From NCBI GenBank assembly GCA_964514105.1, contig CAZEPJ010000058.1:1-27929 (forward strand): a DNA stretch of 27,929 bases. Direction: 5' to 3'. The notes beneath the pieces were generated by a model. It was not told the DNA's origin. It ran no database searches and was given only the letters and a program-made list of their open reading frames with translations. Of this stretch, positions 13,595 to 21,497 are shown one piece after another. Both the position numbers and the translations under genes were made by a program. Source of the DNA: CAZEPJ01 sp964514105 (GTDB lineage: Bacteria > Desulfobacterota > Desulfocorpusculales > Desulfocorpusculum). Numbering within the stretch: position 1 is the stretch's first letter; the number at the start of each line of letters is the position of its first letter.

Positions 13595-14650
13595 TCAGGT
13601 CAAGGCCCGATGGTACACATCGAGCAGGGCCGATGCCTCGGCCTCCGGCCCTGGCCAGCCCGCAGCCCGCTCGCGACCCGAAGCGGCAAGGGCCCGGCGA
13701 AGCTCCTCATCGTCCATGAGCCGCACGGCACAATCCACGAAGCTGGCCGGGTCACGGGGGTCGAACAGCAGCCCGAACGGGGGGTCTCCCTTGCGGCCCA
13801 GCACGGGCCAGCGATTGCCCGGGATGTCGCTGGCCAGGACGGGCTTCCCTGCGGCTGCCGCCTCCAGAAGCACGTTGGAGAGGCCCTCGGAGAACGAACC
13901 GTTCAGGACCACGTCGGCCCCCTCGTACGCGGCCCACATGCACCCGGGGGGGATGGTGGGGACCCATCGGGCGAAATCCGCCCGCCTCTCGACTGCGCAG
14001 AGGAATCTCCCCGCGTAATCCCCGTCAAGAGCCGGCCCGGAGAACACGGCGCGGGCGCTGGGCCGGACGGCGTGCACGCGCTCCAAGGCGAGGAGGCACT
14101 CCAGATTCCCCTTCACGGGGCGGACTCCTGCAGGGAGAAAGAACAGGAAGGCCTCGGGCCCGCACCCTGCTGCTTCCCGCAAATCAAAGAGCTCATGACC
14201 CAACCAGAAAAAGGACTTGGGGATGGAAACGACGCGGTCCCGGAGGCCGGGGAACAACTCCCGGAGGCGGTTTCCGATCCCCTCCCCCTGCACCACCACG
14301 GCCCGAGCCCTGCGTGTCACCTCCTCAAACACCTCCCGCCTTTCGCTGATCTCCGCGTCCAGGTACAGGTCCGTTCCGCCCGGAGACACCACCAAGGGGA
14401 TGGGATCGCACAAGGAACCCATCGAAGGATCCAGGAGCCCGAATCCCGCCCGAACCGCGTGATGGACGTGAATCAGATCGGGGGAGAAGCGCTGAATCTC
14501 GTCGGCGAGGGACTCCGCCTTCAGTCCTTCCGCAGCGAGGACCGCCACATCCTCGCCCGCATGCGTCAGGGCCGTACGCCAGCGTTCGGCGCTCATGGCG
14601 TTGCCAGTCACCGAAGGAAGGGCTGTGGGCGTCAGGATCAGGATGCGCAT
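13595..14650 (-). CDS. GT4-type (GT-B fold) glycosyltransferase
   Basis: A 351-residue glycosyltransferase. The start MRILILTPTALPSVTGNAMS is a typical N-terminal Rossmann strand with its glycine loop, HVHHA follows near residue 80, FFLPAGVRPVKGN opens the second domain, and FSEGLSNVLLEAAAAGKPVL carries the E-x7-E nucleotide-sugar motif of GT4 enzymes. It transfers a sugar from an activated donor to an unknown acceptor in the cytoplasm or at the inner membrane face. It is the last gene of a three-gene operon, starting 6 bases after the deacetylase stop. Confidence 0.85.
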   Translation of the reverse strand: MRILILTPTALPSVTGNAMSAERWRTALTHAGEDVAVLAAEGLKAESLADEIQRFSPDLIHVHHAVRAGFGLLDPSMGSLCDPIPLVVSPGGTDLYLDAEISERREVFEEVTRRARAVVVQGEGIGNRLRELFPGLRDRVVSIPKSFFWLGHELFDLREAAGCGPEAFLFFLPAGVRPVKGNLECLLALERVHAVRPSARAVFSGPALDGDYAGRFLCAVERRADFARWVPTIPPGCMWAAYEGADVVLNGSFSEGLSNVLLEAAAAGKPVLASDIPGNRWPVLGRKGDPPFGLLFDPRDPASFVDCAVRLMDDEELRRALAASGRERAAGWPGPEAEASALLDVYHRALT

Positions 14651-14656
14651 GGGTCT

Positions 14657-15520
14657 CTAGGATTCGTTCCCGGGAAAGGGGATCAGGATCACACCATACT
14701 TCTCTAGAATCTCCTGAAAGGCGGTTTCTTTCAAGGTCTCGAGCTCCTGCTCCCGGTCCGCCGTGGAAAAGGAATGGAACGGGCCAGAACCCCCTTCCCC
14801 CATCACGCGCCCCGGATGGACCATCAGCTCGGTGACCCCCTCCGGCAGGTTCTTGACCATGGCCTCCAGAGCGCGGGTGGTGAGTCGACCTTTCCAGTAC
14901 AGGCCGAAGAAACGGTCCGGGGCCCGCAATGCACCGCCCTGCAAGTGTCCTCGAGCCCTTTGCGCCACGTCGAGAAACAAACGCGTTTCCTCAGCCATTT
15001 GCCGCGAAACGGTCTCGCTCTCCTCCACGGGGCATGGTTCGTCCGGGATCCGGATCCACGGGATGGCATGGCTCACCGCGGCCTCCACGGCCGACCGGAT
15101 CACGGCGGGGAACACGTGGACATGCTGATGGCCGTCCAGGTGACGGACGGGAACGCCCGCGTCTCGCAACAGCCGGATCTGCGCCCCGATCTCCCGCACC
15201 ACCTCGCGCGCCAGTTCCTCGTCATCGCTTTGCATGAGCAGCTCATGGGCGGCCGCTTTCCCTCGGAATGCCCCGTCGGCCCCGCTGAGTCGCCGCAGTC
15301 CCGCGGAGATAGGTTTCCCCTCGGAGAGGTTCACATGGACGCCCGGGGAGATATTGACGCCTCGCAATCCCGCCACTGTCTCCAGGGCGTGGTCCAACCC
15401 CGGCCCATTGGCCAGGATGCTCACGCTGGTCACGGCCCCCGCCTCGATGGCCTCGAAAATCCCCCGGTTTCGCCCCTCGTCCGCCCCCAGATCATCCGCG
15501 TTGACGATGAGCCGCTTCAT
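14657..15520 (-). CDS. ChbG/HpnK (YdjC) family carbohydrate deacetylase
   Basis: A 287-residue protein beginning MKRLIVNADDLGADEGRNRG, the hallmark N-terminus of YdjC-family deacetylases with metal-binding Asp residues. HLDGHQHVHVFP (near residue 125) supplies the histidines of the metal site, and HVNLSEGKP is also typical. Members remove N-acetyl groups from chitooligosaccharides (ChbG) or from hopanoid glucosamine (HpnK). The partner genes, a GT4 and an ATP-grasp/methyltransferase, favour deacetylation of an N-acetylhexosamine-containing intermediate; the exposed amine could then be ligated. Its ATG overlaps the upstream stop (ATGA at 15517-15520), so translation is coupled. Confidence 0.85.
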   Translation of the reverse strand: MKRLIVNADDLGADEGRNRGIFEAIEAGAVTSVSILANGPGLDHALETVAGLRGVNISPGVHVNLSEGKPISAGLRRLSGADGAFRGKAAAHELLMQSDDEELAREVVREIGAQIRLLRDAGVPVRHLDGHQHVHVFPAVIRSAVEAAVSHAIPWIRIPDEPCPVEESETVSRQMAEETRLFLDVAQRARGHLQGGALRAPDRFFGLYWKGRLTTRALEAMVKNLPEGVTELMVHPGRVMGEGGSGPFHSFSTADREQELETLKETAFQEILEKYGVILIPFPGNES

Positions 15521-17190
15521 CGATCACGGGGCCTTCCCGCGCGAATCACCCGGTTGCGAAAACCATAGCGCCCATCTCCGATTTCCTGGAACTCCGCCTT
15601 CCCCCGCCTGCGCAGCCCGTCAAGGTATCGGAACAGGCCGGGATGAACGGCATCGTATTCCTCGCGAGTGAATGGGCGAAGGGTCTCGCGAACCACCATC
15701 ACGTCGGCAAACGCCCTCTGCAACGCGGATTCGAGAGCCCGTGGATTGGCCAGGGAGATCGCGAGGAGCCACAGCCTGCCCGCGGCCGGATCCAGGAAGG
15801 CGGAAGCCCCTTGGATGGCAGCCAAGAGGTGACGCGTGCCCTCTGTGCCCCCGTACTTGGGGCCGAAAGGGACCGATCCGGGCGTCTGGGGGGGGGTGGC
15901 GATGATCACGTGAAAGCGCTCGCCCGCCAAGTTCCATGCCTCTTGATTCACCGCCTCGTACCAGGACCCCGCCCTCACCTCGATCCGGTGGGCCAAGCCG
16001 TTCCTGCGCGCGTTGGCCTCGGTGATGGCCAGGGCCAGAGGGTCCATATCCGTGGCCACCACAAAGTCAGCCCCGAGCTTGGCGGAAGCGATGGCCAGGA
16101 GGCCGCTGCCGCACCCCAGGTCCAGAACGCGTTCGCCGGGCCTCACATCCAGCATCCGGGCCAGTTCCACGCTGGATTCCGGGGGCGCGTGAACTCCGGG
16201 CGCCACCTCCAGTTCCACAGGACCGGCGGGTAGATCGATTTGCACCCGTCGGGGGCGGGGAATCTCGCCGCAACGGCGCAGCGCCGACTCCAGCATCCGC
16301 CGGATCAGCTCCGGATACGCCAGTCCGGCCCATCGGGCGGAGATGGCGAAGGCCTCGAAGGGCTCCATGCTCGGTGTGGTGTTGGCTTCCAGGAAGAAGC
16401 AGGTCCCCTGGGGAGAGAGACGCACGTCGAAGCGGGCGTAGTCCCGCAGTCCCAGGACCCCGAACGCCTGGCGAGCCAGCCCCTCCACCTCGGCCCGGAG
16501 GAGGGCCGGCAGTTTCGCTGGCCTCACGTCGTCCCGTTCTCCCTGGAATTCCACCCGCTTGAAGGCCTCACCGAGCACGCCGGGGGCCGAGGCGGCCCGC
16601 ATGTCCACCAGCGGCAGGACCTCCAGGCCGTGAGGACCGTCCAGTACAGGCACGGCCAGTTCGCGGCCGGGCACGAACGTCTCCACCAGGATGGGCTGAC
16701 GAAAACGTTCCCAGAGTGCCAGTGCCCGGGACCGTGCCTCCGATTCGCTCCGGACGAGTTCGAGGCCACGGCTCATGTGCTCGAAGGCGGGCTTCAGGAC
16801 CAGGGGAGGGCGAAGCCAGGAGGGCAAGGACCACCCCCCCTCCGACACGACGATCCCGGGCGGCGTGGGAATGCCCGCAGCAGCGAGCCGCGCCTTGGCC
16901 GCGGACTTGTCGTCCGCGAGGAGACAGGCCTGGCCTCCGGAACCCACCAGCCGTGCCCCCCTCGTCTCCAGCAGCATCCGGATCAACGCCCGGTACAGCC
17001 CCCTGCCCCGGAAAGTGTCCGTGTGGTCGATGATCAGGTCGCACCCCCGGGACAGTTCCCACGCCAGAGACTCCATTTGCTCGGAGTCGGCCAGCACCGG
17101 CTCGTGTCCCAGAGATCGAAGCCCGCAGGCAATGGCCTCCGCGCACCGACACACGGAACCTGGCGTATGAATCACCCCCACGCGCAGCAT
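15517..17190 (-). CDS. ATP-grasp ligase fused to a class I methyltransferase
   Basis: A 557-residue two-domain enzyme. Residues 1 to about 310 are a D-Ala-D-Ala-ligase-like ATP-grasp: a Rossmann-type start, LADDKSAAKARLAAAGIPTP, VLKPAFEHMSRGL, a FVPGRE strand, and DYARFDVRLSPQG with FLEANTTPSM carrying the Mg-ATP acidic and Asn residues. After a short linker, residues about 345-540 form a SAM-dependent methyltransferase: VLDLGCGSGLLAIAS (motif I), ATDMDPLAL (motif II) and IATPPQTP, a variant of the NPPY catalytic motif. ATP-grasp enzymes make amide bonds through acylphosphates. The fusion suggests ligation followed or preceded by N- or O-methylation of the same small molecule. It leads the operon with the deacetylase and GT4. 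No strong ribosome binding site precedes the ATG. Confidence 0.75.
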   Translation of the reverse strand: MLRVGVIHTPGSVCRCAEAIACGLRSLGHEPVLADSEQMESLAWELSRGCDLIIDHTDTFRGRGLYRALIRMLLETRGARLVGSGGQACLLADDKSAAKARLAAAGIPTPPGIVVSEGGWSLPSWLRPPLVLKPAFEHMSRGLELVRSESEARSRALALWERFRQPILVETFVPGRELAVPVLDGPHGLEVLPLVDMRAASAPGVLGEAFKRVEFQGERDDVRPAKLPALLRAEVEGLARQAFGVLGLRDYARFDVRLSPQGTCFFLEANTTPSMEPFEAFAISARWAGLAYPELIRRMLESALRRCGEIPRPRRVQIDLPAGPVELEVAPGVHAPPESSVELARMLDVRPGERVLDLGCGSGLLAIASAKLGADFVVATDMDPLALAITEANARRNGLAHRIEVRAGSWYEAVNQEAWNLAGERFHVIIATPPQTPGSVPFGPKYGGTEGTRHLLAAIQGASAFLDPAAGRLWLLAISLANPRALESALQRAFADVMVVRETLRPFTREEYDAVHPGLFRYLDGLRRRGKAEFQEIGDGRYGFRNRVIRAGRPRDR

Positions 17191-17303
17191 CGAACCCAGA
17201 TCCGAAATCCGCCATCCACGATCCCTTCGGGATGGAAATGGAGTTGATGGAAGACCGAAACCAGGCTAAAAGGAAAGGGCAAGGGTGTCAAGGAGGGAGG
17301 GAC

Positions 17304-18770
17304 ATGAAACGGGAGAGCACCGAGCGGTCCCAGAAGCGGAGCTTCGCGGAAGATCTCATCGAATGCATCCCGATCGGCATGATGGTCCTCGACCAAGAGG
17401 GTCGGATCATTCGTATGAACCGGAGGCAGGAGGAGATCTCCCAGGTCTCGAGGGAAGCGATCCTGGGGAGGCCCTTTCACGAGGCCTTTCCAAAGACCCT
17501 TGAACAGGGGCTTCTTCGGCCGTACTGGCGCCTCCTGAAGCGCGGGATCCCATTCGATGTGATCATTGATCGCTATATCCCCCAGTACTACGCCAAGCAG
17601 ATGACCTACCACGCGCGCGGAGCAGCGCTCACCCATGAGGGCCGGTTCGTTCTGCTGCACGACCTGGAAGAAGAGCTCTATCACGTGAAGAGGCTGGTGG
17701 AGAAAAGAACCCGGGAGTTGAACGACTCGAAGAACTTCCTCGAATCCCTCATCGACTCGTCTCCCAACATCGTCATCAGTACGGACCTCCGGGGCCGGAT
17801 TCTCATCTTCAACAAGACCGCCGAGCGGACCTTCGGTTACTCCGAGGACGAGGTCCTCAAGAGGAGAATCGAATCGCTGGTCCGCGGGCCTTCCGCTTTC
17901 GATGCGGAGCCGCGCGAGAAATGGGGCGGCACACGAGAGGTGCTCTGCATCAGAAAGGACCAGAGCGATTTTCCGGCCTCTGTCTCGGTCTCCGATGTCA
18001 GGAACGCGGGCGGCAAGCGCATCGGCAGACTCTACTTGCTCACCGACCTCACGGAAAAAAAGGCGATCGAGGAGCGCTTGCTCCTGAGCGAGAAACTGGC
18101 TCTTTACACGGAGCTGATGGGAGGCATCGCTCACCAGCTCAACAATCCCCTGATCGGCGTGATCAATTTTTCGGAGATGCTTCTGAAGGAGATGGATCCG
18201 GAGGACCCCAAACGGGAACTGGGGGAGACCATTTCGAGGGCTGGAAAGGAATGCCTCAGGATCATCACGAGCGTGCTCAACTGCATCAAGGACCCCCACC
18301 TGACCTTCACGACCGTCGACGTGAGAGACGTGGTGAGAAGCGCCATCATCTCCCTCAGCGAACACTTCGGGGACAGGCTCTCCCGCGTGACCATCCGGAC
18401 GGGGATGGATGACCAGATTCCCCCCATTCAGGGGGACGGGATCCAGCTCAAGCAATGCTTCCTCAACATCCTGATGAACGCGGTGCAGGCCATGGAGGGA
18501 GGCGGCGAGCTGACGGTAGAGACCCGACACGACCCGGCGGAGGGGGTCGTGAGGGTGCTGTTCTCGGACACAGGCGTGGGCATTCCCGAGGAGCACCTGG
18601 AGCGCGTGTTCCTGCCTTTCTTCTCCATGCCAAAACTCCCGGGCAAACATGGCCTTGGTCTGAGTTTTGCTTATCAGATCGTCAGAAACCACCGGGGGGA
18701 CATCCGGGTGAGGTCGGAGGTGGGAAAGGGGACCACTTTCGTCATTCTGATTCCCATCGATGCCGAGTGA
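17304..18770 (+). CDS. Soluble PAS-domain sensor histidine kinase
   Basis: A 488-residue cytoplasmic histidine kinase with no membrane segment. A first PAS domain (about residues 15-120, IPIGMMVLDQEGRIIRMN) and a second (about 145-260, SSPNIVISTDLRGRILIFN) precede the HisKA dimerisation helix with the phospho-acceptor in GGIAHQLNNPL (His277). The ATPase domain shows LNILMNAVQAM (N box), FSDTGVGIPEE (G1) and GKHGLGLSFA (G2). A short coiled coil (RLVEKRTRELND) links the PAS domains. The ATG at 17304 is chosen for AGGAGGGAGG just upstream; an open frame extends to 17232 without such a site. It is 15 bases from the response regulator gene, its obvious partner. Confidence 0.92.
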   Translation: MKRESTERSQKRSFAEDLIECIPIGMMVLDQEGRIIRMNRRQEEISQVSREAILGRPFHEAFPKTLEQGLLRPYWRLLKRGIPFDVIIDRYIPQYYAKQMTYHARGAALTHEGRFVLLHDLEEELYHVKRLVEKRTRELNDSKNFLESLIDSSPNIVISTDLRGRILIFNKTAERTFGYSEDEVLKRRIESLVRGPSAFDAEPREKWGGTREVLCIRKDQSDFPASVSVSDVRNAGGKRIGRLYLLTDLTEKKAIEERLLLSEKLALYTELMGGIAHQLNNPLIGVINFSEMLLKEMDPEDPKRELGETISRAGKECLRIITSVLNCIKDPHLTFTTVDVRDVVRSAIISLSEHFGDRLSRVTIRTGMDDQIPPIQGDGIQLKQCFLNILMNAVQAMEGGGELTVETRHDPAEGVVRVLFSDTGVGIPEEHLERVFLPFFSMPKLPGKHGLGLSFAYQIVRNHRGDIRVRSEVGKGTTFVILIPIDAE

Positions 18771-18785
18771 GGGTACAGGGGCTCC

Positions 18786-20162
18786 ATGGGACGGGAAGAG
18801 CACGAGGAACGAGTGCTGATCATCGACGACGAGCCCTTTTCGAGGGAGTATCTCAAGAAGATCCTCGAGAAGATCGGCCTCGGCGCGGACGTGGCCGATT
18901 CCGCCGCGGTGGGCCTGGATGCGTTCAGGAACCGATCCTACGACCTGGTGATCCTCGACATCCGGCTGCCCGACGGAGACGGGGTGGACATCCTCAGACA
19001 GGTCAAGGACATCAACCGGCTCACCCCGGTGATCATGGTCACGGCGTACGGCACAGTGGACAACGCCGTGCAGGCCATGAAACTTGGGGCGTTCGACTTC
19101 CTTCCCAAGCCGTTCGAAGAGAGCGAGAAGATGCTTCTCACCATCAAGAACGCCATCTATCAGGGCAAACTGGAGCGTGAGAACATCTTCCTGCGCAGCA
19201 GAATCCGCGGGGAAGCGCTCTTCCCGTCCATCGTGGGAAAGAGCGAGAGGATGCAGCGGGTCTTCCAGCTGATCAAGAAGGGAGCGGAGGTGGACAGCTC
19301 CGTTCTCATACAGGGGGAGAGCGGCACCGGGAAGGAACTGGTTGCGAGGGCGATTCACACCCATAGCGTCCGGGGCAAGTCCGCCTTTCTGGCCCTGGAT
19401 TGCGGCTCCATGCCGGAGAATCTTCTGGAAACGACCCTCTTCGGTTATGAGAAGGGGGCCTTCACAGGGGCTTTGAAGACGACCAAGGGATACTTCGAGG
19501 AGGCGGACAGAGGAACGCTTCTCCTGGATGAAATCGGGGAGGCAAGCCCGGGCCTCCAGGTGCGGCTGCTGCGAACCCTTCAACAGAAGGAGGTGATTCG
19601 GGTGGGCGGCACCCGGGCCTACCCCGTGGATGTCCGGGTGGTCATGGCCACGAACAAGGATCTCCAGGAAGAGGTGGTGGCGAAGCGCTTCAGGAAGGAC
19701 CTGTTCTACCGGATCAACGTCATCAAGATCGAATTGCCCCCGCTGCGGGAGAGAAGAGAGGACATCCCGCTCCTGGTGAACCACTTCATGGAGAAGTTCT
19801 GCTCCCTCATGGTCAGGCCTCGAAAGACGATTCACCCCAGGGCGCTTCAGGTACTCATCAGCCACGAATGGCCGGGAAATGTGAGAGAGCTTCAGAATCT
19901 GGTGGAAAGGATCGTGGCGCTGCACTCGGGGGACGAGATTCTGGAGCGAGACGTCCTGGATAACCTGACGATATTCGGAAGTCAGGAGGACGACACCATG
20001 GCCGACCATCCGTACGAGAAGGCGAAGTCCCTGTTCGAGCGGCGGTACATGGAGGCGCTCCTCAAACGTTTCCAGGGAGACCTCACAAGGGCGTCGCTGC
20101 ATGCACGGCTGCATCCTGCCACCCTGTACCGCAAGGTGAAGCAGTACGACATCCCCAGATGA
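18786..20162 (+). CDS. NtrC/AtoC-type sigma54-dependent response regulator
   Basis: A 458-residue bacterial enhancer-binding protein. The receiver domain has IIDDEP, phosphorylation site Asp58 (LVILDIRLPDGDG) and Lys in LPKPF. The AAA+ domain has GESGTGKE (Walker A, about 176-183), the sigma54-contacting GAFTGA loop (about 224-229) and LLLDEIGEA (Walker B). The C-terminus is a Fis-type HTH (LTRASLHARLHPATLYRKVKQ). Phosphorylated by the adjacent kinase, it should activate a sigma54 promoter. A near-consensus -24/-12 element and paired inverted repeats lie 200-335 bases downstream of this gene, ahead of the SDR operon, making that operon the likely target. A 980-codon antisense frame covers this gene and the kinase but is a composition artefact. 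Confidence 0.93.
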   Translation: MGREEHEERVLIIDDEPFSREYLKKILEKIGLGADVADSAAVGLDAFRNRSYDLVILDIRLPDGDGVDILRQVKDINRLTPVIMVTAYGTVDNAVQAMKLGAFDFLPKPFEESEKMLLTIKNAIYQGKLERENIFLRSRIRGEALFPSIVGKSERMQRVFQLIKKGAEVDSSVLIQGESGTGKELVARAIHTHSVRGKSAFLALDCGSMPENLLETTLFGYEKGAFTGALKTTKGYFEEADRGTLLLDEIGEASPGLQVRLLRTLQQKEVIRVGGTRAYPVDVRVVMATNKDLQEEVVAKRFRKDLFYRINVIKIELPPLRERREDIPLLVNHFMEKFCSLMVRPRKTIHPRALQVLISHEWPGNVRELQNLVERIVALHSGDEILERDVLDNLTIFGSQEDDTMADHPYEKAKSLFERRYMEALLKRFQGDLTRASLHARLHPATLYRKVKQYDIPR

Positions 20163-20210
20163 GCCCGAGACACCTTCCGGGACGCCCCCCAGCGCTCAAG
20201 AAGTATTCCT

Positions 20211-20245
20211 CGACGGTGCCGCGACCGTCGCCGGATCAAATCCGG
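20211..20245 (+). repeat. Two adjacent stem-loops after the response regulator
   Basis: CGACGGT (20211-20217) pairs with ACCGTCG (20224-20230) around 6 bases, and immediately afterwards CCGGAT (20231-20236) pairs with ATCCGG (20240-20245) around CAA. There is no U-run, so this is not a classical terminator. It may slow or end transcription of the kinase-regulator pair, or be a protein-binding site. Confidence 0.45.
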
Positions 20246-20364
20246 AAGGTCATGGCCCCCATCGTGCTTTCGATCCGCCCGGAGGGTGGGCCGCGCCGCC
20301 CTTGCCGATTCCTTCCCGTGTGACTCGAAAGAGCCCGGCCGTTCCTCTTGGCGGACGAGGACCG

Positions 20365-20400
20365 TTCGCAGAAACGCGAAATCTTTCGCAACGACGCGAA
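20365..20400. promoter_or_regulatory. Tandem inverted repeats, likely enhancer (UAS) for the NtrC-type regulator
   Basis: TTCGC-N6-GCGAA occurs twice: 20365-20380 and 20385-20400. Their centres are 20 bases apart, about two helical turns. The pair lies about 115 bases upstream of the -24 element. Enhancer-binding proteins usually bind such paired dyads 80-200 bases upstream of sigma54 promoters as two dimers. The Fis-type HTH of the neighbouring regulator is the natural reader. Confidence 0.6.
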
Positions 20401-20495
20401 CCATCGAGACCGTTCCCGAGCATGCCCCACCCAAGAGGGCGCACGGTGGTGCCCATTTTCCCGCCATCCCGGGCGCCGCTTGCCCCATGTCGGTG

Positions 20496-20511
20496 TGGCA
20501 TCCGTCTTGCT
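20496..20511 (+). promoter_or_regulatory. Sigma54 (-24/-12) promoter of the SDR-ligase-thiolase-TRAP operon
   Basis: TGGCATCCGTCTTGCT matches the consensus TGGCAC-N5-TTGCW at every defined position except C to T at the sixth base, with the invariant GG and GC at correct spacing. The predicted transcription start is near 20523, leaving a leader of about 135 bases before the SDR ATG. The 495-base gap (20163-20657) contains otherwise only the stem-loops and the upstream inverted repeats. Confidence 0.7.
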
Positions 20512-20657
20512 TCCCCATCTGGACACCGGCCATTCCCGCGCTGTCCAGAGCAGGGTTCCAATTCACGACCGGCGCATCTGCGGTGGAGGATGGGGCAAAG
20601 TTGGCGTCTTGGACCGCTCCATCGGGTTTTTCGACAGACATCACATGGAGGGAGAAG

Positions 20658-21458
20658 ATGGGCGACAGGCTCAAAGGGAAGGTGGCCATCGTGACAGGAG
20701 CGGGGTCCTCGGGACCCGGGTGGGGCAACGGGAAGGCCACGGCAGTGCTTTTCGCACGGGAGGGGGCCAAGGTCTTTGCCGTGGATATCAGCCTGACGGC
20801 CGCGCAGGAAACCAAGTCCGTGATCGATAACGAAGGGGGGGCGTGCACCGTTTATCAGGCGGACGTTTCGAAATCGTCCGAGGTCATGAGCCTGGTGGAA
20901 CACTGCCTGCAGACCTACGGCCGCATTGACGTGCTCCACAACAACGTGGGAATCGTCCAGGTCGGCGGTCCGGTGGAGACCAGCGAAGAGGACTGGGAGC
21001 GGGTCATGTCCGTGAATCTCAAGAGTGTCTATCTCATGTGCAAGTACGTGCTTCCCCAGATGGAGAGACAGGGGGGAGGAGTGATCACGACGATCGCCTC
21101 CATCGCGGCCATTCGGTACACGGGAGTGCCCTACCTTACCTATTACACGAGCAAGGCGGGCATCCTGGGGCTGACCCAGTGCGTTGCCATGCAGTATGCC
21201 AAGAAGAACATCCGGGCCAACAGCATCCTCCCCGGACTCATGGACACACCCATGGTGCGCGAGCCCCTCAAGGAGGTGTACGGAGGGGGGGACGTGCAGA
21301 GGATGATCGAGGTCCGAAACTCGCAATGCCCGACGGGCCAGATGGGGGACGCGTGGGACGTGGCGCACGCGTCCCTGTACCTCGCTTCCGATGAAGCCAA
21401 GTACGTGACCGGGGCTCAGCTTGTCGTTGACGGAGGCATCACCTGCAGGTTCGCGTGA
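20658..21458 (+). CDS. SDR-family NAD(P)-dependent oxidoreductase
   Basis: A 266-residue short-chain dehydrogenase/reductase. The cofactor loop is TGAGSSGPGWGNGKA, an extended glycine-rich variant of TGxxxGxG. NNVG (NNAG motif), the catalytic Ser in TTIASIAAI, and YYTSKAG (YxxxK) follow, and it ends with the usual GAQLVVDGGITC. Asp after the second strand (AVDIS) suggests NAD rather than NADP. It would oxidise a hydroxyl or reduce a ketone on a CoA-linked or free substrate. The ATG at 20658 has GGAGGGAGA immediately upstream; an open frame to 20286 is non-coding leader. It is the first gene after the sigma54 promoter, 39 bases before the ligase. Confidence 0.9.
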   Translation: MGDRLKGKVAIVTGAGSSGPGWGNGKATAVLFAREGAKVFAVDISLTAAQETKSVIDNEGGACTVYQADVSKSSEVMSLVEHCLQTYGRIDVLHNNVGIVQVGGPVETSEEDWERVMSVNLKSVYLMCKYVLPQMERQGGGVITTIASIAAIRYTGVPYLTYYTSKAGILGLTQCVAMQYAKKNIRANSILPGLMDTPMVREPLKEVYGGGDVQRMIEVRNSQCPTGQMGDAWDVAHASLYLASDEAKYVTGAQLVVDGGITCRFA

Positions 21459-21497
21459 TGCGCACAGCGAATGTCTGGGAGAATCGAGGAGGCCTCC

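Noticed and set aside
17221..17233. ATCCC-TTC-GGGAT dyad between the divergent ATP-grasp and kinase genes
   Set aside because: The arms are only five bases and no promoter boxes could be placed around it, so it is not listed as an operator.
17172..20114. A 980-codon minus-strand open frame
   Set aside because: It is antisense to the histidine kinase and response regulator, whose motifs are unmistakable, and its protein has no recognisable domain. Long antisense frames are expected at this GC content.
20286..20657. Upstream 124-codon extension of the SDR frame
   Set aside because: It contains the sigma54 promoter and enhancer repeats, and the SDR fold begins at the ATG at 20658 with its own ribosome binding site.
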